Shown here: positions 1-6,083 of the stretch, in pieces | Position numbering within the stretch: the first letter of the stretch is position 1 | How the letters are laid out: each line of letters opens with the position of its first letter | Assembly (NCBI GenBank): GCA_900763035.1 | Contig: CAAFIS010000306.1 | Location: 1 to 6,549 of the forward strand | Length of the DNA stretch: 6,549 nt | Source of the DNA: Clostridia bacterium | GTDB lineage: Bacteria > Bacillota > Clostridia > Oscillospirales > Acutalibacteraceae | Reading direction: 5' to 3' | Translations under genes and position numbers: made by a program | Notes under the pieces: model-generated | Databases searched by the model: none | The model's input: only the letters and a program-made list of their open reading frames with translations | What the model was told of the DNA's origin: nothing

Positions 1-60
1 CGCTTTGCCGCCGGGCACGGGCGTGCGCGGCGTATCATGAACTTTTGCCAAGGCCCTCAT
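1..60 (-). CDS. Start of downstream operon gene, probably sugar ABC transporter permease (partial)
   Basis: Only the first 20 codons are visible, reading MRALAKVHDTPRTPVPGGKA, before the window edge. The ATG at 60-58 lies 6 bases after the stop of the solute-binding protein gene, so the two are almost certainly co-transcribed. A GAGGA motif (75-71), inside the end of the preceding gene, lies 10 bases upstream of this ATG. A TTG at 51-49 in the same frame, preceded by AGGA and 8 bases, is an alternative start. Sugar-binding protein genes of this type are normally followed by one or two MalF/MalG-type permease genes. A short basic, proline-rich cytosolic leader before the first membrane helix would fit, but no membrane segment is visible. 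The permease identity rests on context alone. Confidence 0.5.
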   Translation of the reverse strand, partial: MRALAKVHDTPRTPVPGGKA

Positions 61-66
61 CCTTTC

Positions 67-2958
67 TCATTCCTCGGACAGACCGAACTCGCGGCGGCGC
101 ACGGCGATCTCTTCATCGATCTGCGTCGCGGCGTCGCGCAGGCTCTCGTCGGGCTCCAGCCCGCTGTTGATCACATCGCGAAAAGCAAAATCGGCAAAGC
201 GGGACGTCATGTAGCTGCCCGGCACCTCGCGCAGGCCCCTGACCTGCGCCCACTGCTCTTTGATCGCGGTCAGCTGCGTTTTCGACCACGCGATGCGGGA
301 CAGTGCCTCCACGTTCGCGGGCGAATACCGCCCGGCCGCGCCCAGCACGCTCTCCAGCTCCACGCCGAAGTCGCCCTGCACGTCGGCGCCCGTCCACCAT
401 TTGAGGAACGCCCACGCGCCCTCCGGGTCTTTCGTCGAGCTCATGATGACGCAGCCGGTCGTCGTCCCGCAGGAGGAACGGTCGATCGTGCCGTCCTCGC
501 GCACCGTGCCCGGCACGGGGCAGAACGACCAGCGGCCGCGGATCTCCGGCGCGAACACCTGCAGGTTGTTGTAGGTGGAATACTCGGCGATGCCGATCGG
601 CACGGCACCGGAGCGGAAACGGTTGATGAAATCGTACTGCGTCGGCACGCCGTAGTCGGTATAGAACTTCGTCCACTGATAGAAGGCGTCCACGCCCTCT
701 TTTTCGGCGATCAGCGTTTTGCTGCCGCTCTCGTTATACAGGCTGCCGCCGTGCTGGAACAGGAACATCGCATACGCCGGGAAGCCCACGCCCACGGCGC
801 CGTCGGCAATCACCGTCGGCAGGCCGAAGTTCAGGTTCTTCTTCTGCAGCACCGGCAGCAGCTCGACCACGTCCTGCCACGTCTGCGGGACCTCCAGCGA
901 CAGCTCGTCAAGGATATCCGAGCGGCAGAACATCATGTAGAACGTCTGCGTTTCCGGCAGGGCATACGTCCCGCCGTCAAAGGTGAACGGCTCCAGCGCG
1001 CTGGCCATGAAACGCTGCTTGACCTCGTCGAAGCCGTCCATCCCGGACAGATCGAGCACGCCGTGCCGCACCGCATAGTTGATCGGATCGGACGAGTTGA
1101 GCGTCAGCGCCACGTCCGGCCCCTTGTGGGACATCGTGGCCGGCAGCAGCGCCCCCATGGAAACGAGCTGCACGTTGACGTTCACGCCGCTCTCCGGGGT
1201 GAAGCTGTCGCCGATCATCCGCTGCAGCACCTGCGCCTGATCGCGCCCGCCGGTCGCGCCGTTGCCGACCCAGACGGTGATGCTGCGTTTGGCGTCGCCG
1301 CCCGCGGCGGAGATATCATAGTCCTGCAAAAAGGACGCGGCCAATTGCTGCAGCGAGAACCACAGCGACCGGAAAAACGAGTTTTTGATCTTCGGCAGCG
1401 CCACATCCGGCGAGGCGACCGTCAGATAGTCGATCTCCAGCGGCTGCTGCGAAACCGTCGTCAGCCATGTGCCCATCTCGGTGATGTCGGATGAGAAGGT
1501 ACTGAACCGGGCGGCGATGTCGTTCGGGCTGTCGTACAGCTCCTGCGCCATGGTGTACATCTTGCGCAGCGTCTGCGCCTGCTGGCCGTTCTGTCCGGTC
1601 AGCGCCACATACCGCTCGTACAGGCCGCGGATCGCCTCCGCCTGCTCGCCCAGCAGCGCCAGCGTATCCGGGATCTGCGTGCGGAACTGATAGTCGCGCT
1701 GCGTGTCCGGCGACGGGCCGGTGATCATCAGGATGCTGCGGTACACGGTGTTGAGCGCCGTGATGCTGTCGTTGGCCTCGGTCAGCAGCTCGGCCATCTC
1801 GCCCAGTGTCACCTCAAGGCGCAGGGTGTTGGCCCCGGCGTGCAGCAGCACGCGGCATGCCGTGCCGTCCGCCGTCGACAGGACGTTCATCCGCCAGCCG
1901 TTGTCGTAGGCAAAGCGCAGCTCCTCCGCCTCGGCGAAGGGCACGCTGCCGTTGATCAGCAGCCGCCGGCAGGAATACGCCCCGTTGAGCACGTTCTGCC
2001 TGCCCTTGATCGCGATCGTATACAGCCCCTCCTCGGGGACCTCGACCTCCCATTCCAGCCACTGGCCGGGCACGGCCCATTTGCTTCCGCCGATCGTGTT
2101 CAGCTTGATGTATGCGGCACTGTTCGGCACCGTATCGGGCGACGAGCGGTCATAGGTGGGATAGATAGCCGCGTCGGACTTATACTTGGCTCCCTCGCCT
2201 TGGATATCCAGCGTGAAGCCGCTCGTTTCCTTTGCCCCGGCCGCTTTCCACGCCGCCAATGCCTCGGCATACGTCGGCACGCTCTCGTCGGGCGACAGCG
2301 TGATCTCCGCGACGGCGCACGGCTCGCGCACGCCCTGCACGGTCAGCGTATGTTCTCCGGCGGTCAGGTACAGCATCAGCGGCTGCGTGTGATAGCCCTG
2401 CCCGTCGCGCAGCTGCTGGGTCATCCACGCGGGATCCTCCACCTGCGCCGGGCGCACGTCGTTGCCGTTGCCGTCCTGCGTCACCTCTCCGGCGTTCGTC
2501 CACCGCCGCATCAGGTCGACCTCGCGCAGCTCCTCATACGGCAGCTCGCCGTCCAGCAGGAACCGCCGCACGATGGTGGAGCCTTTGCCCGGCACAGGAT
2601 AATACCGTACAGCCAAGGCATACAGTCCCGCCTCGGTGACCGAGAAGCGGTAGCCGATCCGGCTCTCCTCCTCGGTGACGACCGCCGTGCCGTCCAGTCC
2701 GAACGCACCCGCCTGTGTGGTCGCTCCGGCCGCGTCGGGCAACAGCCGATCGCTCGTCAGCCGGATCGTTTCGGTCACGGTCGGCGCGTCGGCATACCGG
2801 GCAAGATATGCGCTGTAGCTTCCGGCAGACAGGCTGCCGCTCTGCACCGACGTACCTGCCGCGGCCGTGTCCGCCTGCACCGCTGCGCAGGGCAGGGCGG
2901 CGGCCGCCGCCAGCAGCGCCAGCAGTGCCGCTGCGATCCTCGTCCTTCCCGTTCTCAT
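67..2958 (-). CDS. Giant secreted extracellular sugar-binding protein of an ABC importer, with two N-terminal beta-sandwich-like modules
   Basis: 963 residues, about twice the usual 420-550 for an ABC sugar-binding protein. Residues 1-29 form a Sec signal peptide: basic start, Ala/Leu core, probable cleavage after AVQA. Two related modules follow (about 58-222 and 247-414). Both carry a GLY(A/T)-x-A-(V/I) strand, then an RR-(F/L)-L-(L/I)-(D/N)-G turn and an acidic strand ending in Trp, which suggests carbohydrate-binding or jelly-roll folds. Residues 425-550 look largely helical. From about 558 to the C-terminus is a family 1 type solute-binding domain: it opens with SITVWVGNG and GRDQAQVLQRMI, then PETQTFYMMFCRSDIL, FPAYAMFLFQHGG, GIAEYSTYN and a late AWAFLKWWTG motif. 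The ATG has a GGAAAGGG site 11 bases upstream. It lies 33 bases after the rhamnosidase gene, so the ligand is probably a rhamnosyl glycan (inference). No lipobox is seen at Cys24 (ALPC). Confidence 0.9.
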   Translation of the reverse strand: MRTGRTRIAAALLALLAAAAALPCAAVQADTAAAGTSVQSGSLSAGSYSAYLARYADAPTVTETIRLTSDRLLPDAAGATTQAGAFGLDGTAVVTEEESRIGYRFSVTEAGLYALAVRYYPVPGKGSTIVRRFLLDGELPYEELREVDLMRRWTNAGEVTQDGNGNDVRPAQVEDPAWMTQQLRDGQGYHTQPLMLYLTAGEHTLTVQGVREPCAVAEITLSPDESVPTYAEALAAWKAAGAKETSGFTLDIQGEGAKYKSDAAIYPTYDRSSPDTVPNSAAYIKLNTIGGSKWAVPGQWLEWEVEVPEEGLYTIAIKGRQNVLNGAYSCRRLLINGSVPFAEAEELRFAYDNGWRMNVLSTADGTACRVLLHAGANTLRLEVTLGEMAELLTEANDSITALNTVYRSILMITGPSPDTQRDYQFRTQIPDTLALLGEQAEAIRGLYERYVALTGQNGQQAQTLRKMYTMAQELYDSPNDIAARFSTFSSDITEMGTWLTTVSQQPLEIDYLTVASPDVALPKIKNSFFRSLWFSLQQLAASFLQDYDISAAGGDAKRSITVWVGNGATGGRDQAQVLQRMIGDSFTPESGVNVNVQLVSMGALLPATMSHKGPDVALTLNSSDPINYAVRHGVLDLSGMDGFDEVKQRFMASALEPFTFDGGTYALPETQTFYMMFCRSDILDELSLEVPQTWQDVVELLPVLQKKNLNFGLPTVIADGAVGVGFPAYAMFLFQHGGSLYNESGSKTLIAEKEGVDAFYQWTKFYTDYGVPTQYDFINRFRSGAVPIGIAEYSTYNNLQVFAPEIRGRWSFCPVPGTVREDGTIDRSSCGTTTGCVIMSSTKDPEGAWAFLKWWTGADVQGDFGVELESVLGAAGRYSPANVEALSRIAWSKTQLTAIKEQWAQVRGLREVPGSYMTSRFADFAFRDVINSGLEPDESLRDAATQIDEEIAVRRREFGLSEE

Positions 2959-2969
2959 CGTTCGTCACG

Positions 2970-2977
2970 CCCTTTCC
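2970..2977 (-). promoter_or_regulatory. Ribosome binding site of the solute-binding protein gene
   Basis: On the minus strand GGAAAGGG lies 11 bases before the ATG at 2958, in the 33-base gap after the rhamnosidase stop codon. The spacing is a little long. A GTG closer to the site (2968-2966) is out of frame with the signal peptide, so the ATG remains the best start. No terminator or promoter is visible in this gap, which supports co-transcription. Confidence 0.6.
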
Positions 2978-2991
2978 GCGTCCGCCTTCGT

Positions 2992-5700
2992 TCAGCCGAC
3001 GCACCACACGTGCTCGCCGCTCATCGCATCGAAGCAGATCCGGTCGCCCTCGCGGCGCACGCCGTCCGCCTGCGGCTGCTCATCTACCCACAAAACGGTG
3101 CCGTCGAAAGTTCGCACCGCGGCGCCCTCGGCCGCGGGCAGACGGATCTTACCGCGCACGCCGTTCGGGATCGTCACGGTGAAGGTCACCGTCCCGTCCG
3201 CCTGCACGAACGCGCTGCGGATGTCCCCGTGCCGCGTGTGCACCACACCGTCGGCCCCGGACAGCGCCGTCGGCACGCACGGCGCGATGCCCACCGTGCC
3301 GTAGCCCGGCGTCAGCGGGCTGATGCCCGCCAGATACCGGTAGAACCACGCGCTGACGCTGCCGTACATCGGATGGTTGTGCGAGTTCATGCCGTAGCCC
3401 GTTTCGTATTCCCAGCGCTCCCACACCGTCGTCGCGCCCATCTCGATCATGTAACCCAAGCTGGGATAGGTCTTTTGCGTGATGATCCGATAGGCCACGT
3501 CCGTTTTTCCTTCGGCGGACAGCACCTCGAAGATGTATTTCGTCATCAGGTTGCCGGTGGTCAGATGATAGTCGTGGCGTTCGATGTCGGCCACCAGCCG
3601 TTCGACGGTCCGTGCGCGCATATCCCGCGGCACGATGTCCAGATACAGCGCGAAGGCGTTCGCCCCTTGGCTGCCGCCCGCCATGTCCCCCGTCGCGGGA
3701 TCGAAGAACCGCTCCAGCAGGACCTGTTTGGTCTGCCGCGCCTGCGCGGTAAAGCGCTCCTCATCTTCCCTATTGCCGACGATGGCGGCAAAGCGCGCCA
3801 TCAGCATCTGGTCAAAATAAAGATACCCGGTGGACACGAAGATGCCCGGCGTGATCGCCGAGATCGGCGAAACGATGCCGTTATGCTCGCAGCAGCCGAC
3901 GGGCGATGCCCAGTCACCGTAGATCGTGAAGGTCAGCACGCCGTCGCGCGTGTTGCGGGCAAGGAAATCCGTCCACTTTTTCAGTTCCCCGTAATGCTCG
4001 CGGATCGGCCGGTCATTGCCGTAATGATCGTACAGCAGCGCACACAGGATCAAAAACGAGCTGCTCACCGGATCGGCGGGACGGTTGCCGCGCCGGAAAG
4101 GCGCCGTGTCGCCGATCGCGCCGGACACGGGATCCTGCGTATCGGCGATGTCCTGCACGAACTTTTCAAAAAAGCGGTCCATAGCGAAGTTGTACACCGT
4201 CGCCTCGGCACGCGCCGTCAGGTCATTGAGCCAGCCCTGCCGCTCGGACCGCTGGCAGCAGTCCGTCGGGATCGTGTACAGGTTCGCCCGCTCTGTCCAC
4301 AGGATGTTCTGCTGCAGGCGGGAGATCAGCGGGTCGGTACAGGAGAACCGTCCGCCCTCGGCCAGATCGCTGTTCATCACGATACCGGTGATATCATCGG
4401 CGCAAAAGCCCTCCTGCGCCCCGGTCACGCTGACATAGCGGAACCCGTGGTAGGTGAACTCCGGCTGATAGATCACGTCGTCCCCGGCCAAGATCACCCG
4501 GTCGGTCTGCATCGGCAGCGCATACGTCGGGTCGGAAACGCGCAGATACTCCATGTCCAGCGTGCCGTCGTCCCGGCGGATCTCGGAATACCGCAGCGTG
4601 ACCTCATGTCCCGCCGCACCGGACAGATGCGCCCGCACCACACCGGCGAAGTTCTGCCCGAAGTCGATCACGATCTGCCCGTCCGCCAGCCGCTCCAACG
4701 AAACGGGGCGCATCTCTCCGGTCGCCCGGATCGGCTCGGTGCTCTGCGCCGCGATCCGGCCGCCCGGCGCGGGCATCTCCAGCACGTCGTAATAGGCAAA
4801 GCCGTATTCGTCGAACTGTGCCGGATTATCCGCCCGCACGGTGGGCAGATAGTCGCTGAACACGTTCCACACCGCCCGGTGATACCGCTGCGCAAATGCC
4901 TCGCCCGGCAGGCACCACGACGGGTCGGCATACAGCTCGTTGACCACCTCACCGGAATAGATCGTGGCGGACAGGATCTCGCTCATCATGAACACCCAGT
5001 GTTCAAAATCGGACATAAGCGGCACGCGCGTGCCGTCCTCACATTCGACATAGCCGGCCAGACGGAACGCCGGATGCTCTTTCCACCCGCGGGCCAGCCG
5101 CACGCCGATGACGTTCTCGCCTGCCGTCAGCAGGTCGCCCACGTCGTACGTCAGCGCATAGACGTGGCGGGTAAAATCGGCGTTCGCGGGCGAGAGCAGC
5201 TCATCCCCCGCGCGCTGCCCGTTGATCCAAAGCTGCGCATAGCCGCACGCCGCCAAGCAGACCCGCGCGCGCCGCACGGCGGCGGGCAGCTGCACCGCAC
5301 AGCGGAACAATCCCACCGCGGCACTGTCGTTCGGCTTGCCGATCCAGCAGCCGCCCCAGTCCTCGCCGTCAAGGATGCCGCACTCGAACCACGCCGGCTC
5401 GCTCATCGCCGTCCACACGCCGTCCGCACGCCCCGCGACGCACCACCAGTATCTCGCCATCGAGCAAAGCGGCGCACCGGCATAGACGCACATCGTCCGG
5501 CTGCCGTCCGTTTCCCCGCTGTCCCACATATCGGCGCGCCCCGCGCCGAGCAGCGACGGGTCGGTCGCGACCAGCAGGCGGTACCCGTCCGGTATGCTCC
5601 CGGCGGGCAGCTCCTTGATATCCCAGCAAAGCAGCGGCTGCCGCCGGGAGATCCCGATCGGCCGGGCCGAGAACTCGCACATCAGATCGTTCGTAAACAC
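2992..5700 (-). CDS. Alpha-L-rhamnosidase, glycoside hydrolase family 78, cytoplasmic
   Basis: Predicted to release terminal alpha-L-rhamnose from oligosaccharides or glycosides by inversion. The chosen GTG start (5700-5698) gives 902 residues, normal for GH78. It is preceded by AAAGGA with 7-base spacing and places the family-typical opening (LMCEFSARPIGIS, then PLLCWDI) at the N-terminus. By residue: a beta-sandwich region from about 130 containing the LWINGQRAGDELLSP strand; a second sandwich with VIDFGQNFAGVVRAHLSG (about 345-362) and FTYHGFRYVSV; an (alpha/alpha)6 catalytic domain at about 445-790; and a C-terminal beta domain from about 795. Likely catalytic residues are in TDCCQRSERQGWLND (Asp480, Glu486, Asp493) and GATTVWERW (Glu761), followed by SHNHPMYGSV. 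YGDWASPVG is also typical. There is no signal peptide and about two dozen cysteines, so it acts in the cytosol. It is the first gene of the operon. A longer GTG start at 5760 is possible but has no good ribosome site. Confidence 0.93.
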   Translation of the reverse strand: MFTNDLMCEFSARPIGISRRQPLLCWDIKELPAGSIPDGYRLLVATDPSLLGAGRADMWDSGETDGSRTMCVYAGAPLCSMARYWWCVAGRADGVWTAMSEPAWFECGILDGEDWGGCWIGKPNDSAAVGLFRCAVQLPAAVRRARVCLAACGYAQLWINGQRAGDELLSPANADFTRHVYALTYDVGDLLTAGENVIGVRLARGWKEHPAFRLAGYVECEDGTRVPLMSDFEHWVFMMSEILSATIYSGEVVNELYADPSWCLPGEAFAQRYHRAVWNVFSDYLPTVRADNPAQFDEYGFAYYDVLEMPAPGGRIAAQSTEPIRATGEMRPVSLERLADGQIVIDFGQNFAGVVRAHLSGAAGHEVTLRYSEIRRDDGTLDMEYLRVSDPTYALPMQTDRVILAGDDVIYQPEFTYHGFRYVSVTGAQEGFCADDITGIVMNSDLAEGGRFSCTDPLISRLQQNILWTERANLYTIPTDCCQRSERQGWLNDLTARAEATVYNFAMDRFFEKFVQDIADTQDPVSGAIGDTAPFRRGNRPADPVSSSFLILCALLYDHYGNDRPIREHYGELKKWTDFLARNTRDGVLTFTIYGDWASPVGCCEHNGIVSPISAITPGIFVSTGYLYFDQMLMARFAAIVGNREDEERFTAQARQTKQVLLERFFDPATGDMAGGSQGANAFALYLDIVPRDMRARTVERLVADIERHDYHLTTGNLMTKYIFEVLSAEGKTDVAYRIITQKTYPSLGYMIEMGATTVWERWEYETGYGMNSHNHPMYGSVSAWFYRYLAGISPLTPGYGTVGIAPCVPTALSGADGVVHTRHGDIRSAFVQADGTVTFTVTIPNGVRGKIRLPAAEGAAVRTFDGTVLWVDEQPQADGVRREGDRICFDAMSGEHVWCVG

Positions 5701-5707
5701 AAGATCA

Positions 5708-5713
5708 TCCTTT
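5708..5713 (-). promoter_or_regulatory. Ribosome binding site that decides the rhamnosidase start
   Basis: AAAGGA on the minus strand, 7 bases before the in-frame GTG at 5700. The alternative in-frame GTG at 5760 is preceded only by GGGACGG-like sequence. The 20 residues between the two starts resemble nothing in GH78 proteins, so this site selects the shorter protein. Confidence 0.7.
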
Positions 5714-5812
5714 TCTCTGAACAACACCGGACAGGCCGCGCATCGCCGCGCGTCCGTCACGTTGGACCGTCCCGCAGAGCATCATCCTGCCCCACCCTCT
5801 TGCACTGTATCG

Positions 5813-5841
5813 ATCATAACAAAACGGAGCGTGAACAGCAA
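5813..5841 (-). promoter_or_regulatory. Promoter of the rhamnosidase/ABC operon (sigma-A type, extended -10)
   Basis: On the minus strand the -35 box TTGCTG (5841-5836) is followed by a 17-base spacer and the -10 box TATGAT (5818-5813). A TG one base before the -10 makes it an extended -10. The predicted start is near A5806, giving a leader of about 106 nt to the GTG at 5700. The -35 box matches the consensus at only three of six positions, as expected of a promoter that needs an activator such as the divergent AraC protein. It overlaps the dyad at 5831-5855. Confidence 0.65.
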
Positions 5842-5855
5842 TAGACGTTGTTAAC
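5831..5855. promoter_or_regulatory. Imperfect 25-bp dyad, candidate operator over the operon -35 box
   Basis: GTGAACAGC (5831-5839), 7 bases, then GTTGTTAAC (5847-5855). The right arm's reverse complement matches the left arm at 7 of 9 positions. The dyad covers the -35 box of the leftward promoter (5836-5841) and extends upstream of it, where a class II activator or a repressor would bind. Which protein binds is unknown. AraC proteins often prefer direct repeats, so a LacI/GntR-type partner encoded elsewhere is also possible. Confidence 0.4.
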
Positions 5856-5904
5856 TATGTATAATATAAAACTAAGATATTCGTTTTTTCCACCTGCTTT
5901 TCTC

Positions 5905-5932
5905 TTGACTTTGCCGCTTTTGCGCGTATAAT
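5905..5932 (+). promoter_or_regulatory. Promoter of the AraC-family regulator gene
   Basis: TTGACT (5905-5910), a 16-base spacer and TATAAT (5927-5932), a near-consensus sigma-A promoter. Transcription should start near A5939, leaving a leader of about 145 nt before the ATG at 6084. It is much closer to consensus than the divergent operon promoter, consistent with a constitutively made regulator controlling a conditional operon (inference). Confidence 0.8.
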
Positions 5933-5941
5933 ACAAATATA

Positions 5942-6036
5942 GGTAGTAGGATATGGTCAATATTATGGTAAATGGTCCCAGTTCTCGCATCCGCGAAAAG
6001 CGCTCCTCAAAAACGGATGGTTAATTTCGTACTACT
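5942..6036 (+). ncRNA. Possible structured leader of the regulator mRNA (closing helix plus inner hairpin)
   Basis: Bases 5942-5948 (GGTAGTA) can pair with 6030-6036 (TACTACT) over 7 bp with one G-U pair, closing a 95-nt element that begins about three bases after the predicted transcription start. Inside, CATCCG (5988-5993) pairs with CGGATG (6014-6019), leaving a 20-base loop that contains CTCCT (6003-6007). I compared it by eye with the purine, ZTP, THF, c-di-GMP, glycine and fluoride riboswitch patterns that I remember and found no match. The helices were found by reading, not by an energy calculation, so this is tentative. Confidence 0.35.
5953..6024 (+). CDS. Possible 23-codon leader peptide upstream of the regulator
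   Basis: An open frame in the regulator leader reads MVNIMVNGPSSRIREK and ends in the basic tail RSSKTDG and TAA. It has two possible starts (5953 and 5965). The ribosome binding sequence is poor: AGGA at 5948-5951 overlaps or crowds the first ATG and is 13 bases from the second. The frame spans the inner hairpin at 5988-6019, so its translation would disturb that fold. It may be a chance frame, since one of this length is common by chance. Confidence 0.2.
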   Translation: MVNIMVNGPSSRIREKRSSKTDG

Positions 6037-6040
6037 CTGC

Positions 6041-6064
6041 GCACGATAAGGGTGAGCATCGTGC
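6041..6064 (+). promoter_or_regulatory. Perfect 7-bp inverted repeat just upstream of the regulator ribosome binding site
   Basis: GCACGAT (6041-6047), a 10-base loop, then ATCGTGC (6058-6064), ending 6 bases before AGGAGG at 6071. As RNA it forms a stable hairpin beside the ribosome site. As DNA it is a 24-bp dyad about 100 bases downstream of the predicted transcription start, where a bound protein could block elongation. There is no T-run after it, so it is not an intrinsic terminator. Confidence 0.5.
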
Positions 6065-6070
6065 TAACAA

Positions 6071-6076
6071 AGGAGG
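6071..6076 (+). promoter_or_regulatory. Ribosome binding site of the regulator gene
   Basis: AGGAGG, 7 bases before the ATG at 6084, is an ideal site and fixes the start. No in-frame start codon precedes it. AGGAG (6071-6075) is complementary to CTCCT at 6003-6007 in the leader hairpin loop. Confidence 0.85.
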
Positions 6077-6083
6077 TTTTGGC

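Noticed and set aside
37..1494. A 485-codon open frame on the plus strand
   Set aside because: It is an antisense shadow of the sugar-binding domain, with the same codon alignment and low-complexity Arg/His/Ala composition.
5764..5772. GGACCGTCC palindrome upstream of the rhamnosidase
   Set aside because: The arms are 4 bases with a 1-base centre, too short to be significant and too tight for an RNA hairpin.
1840..5844. A 1334-codon open frame on the plus strand, antisense to the rhamnosidase and part of the binding-protein gene
   Set aside because: It is codon-aligned with the sense genes and explained by their avoidance of TTA, CTA and TCA. Its product is Arg/His/Pro/Ala-rich with no domain, whereas the minus-strand proteins have clear family motifs.
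5860..5865. A second TATAAT on the plus strand
   Set aside because: No acceptable -35 box lies 16-18 bases upstream, and the promoter at 5905-5932 is far better. The surrounding stretch is simply AT-rich.
5942..6036. Purine riboswitch suggested by TATAAT followed by GATATGG
   Set aside because: The conserved GUUUCUACC and CCGUAAA-type loops and the short three-helix spacing are missing, and the TATAAT is the promoter -10 box.
6041..6064. Intrinsic terminator or attenuator before the regulator gene
   Set aside because: The stem is not followed by a T-run. The next bases are TAACA and then AAGGAGG.
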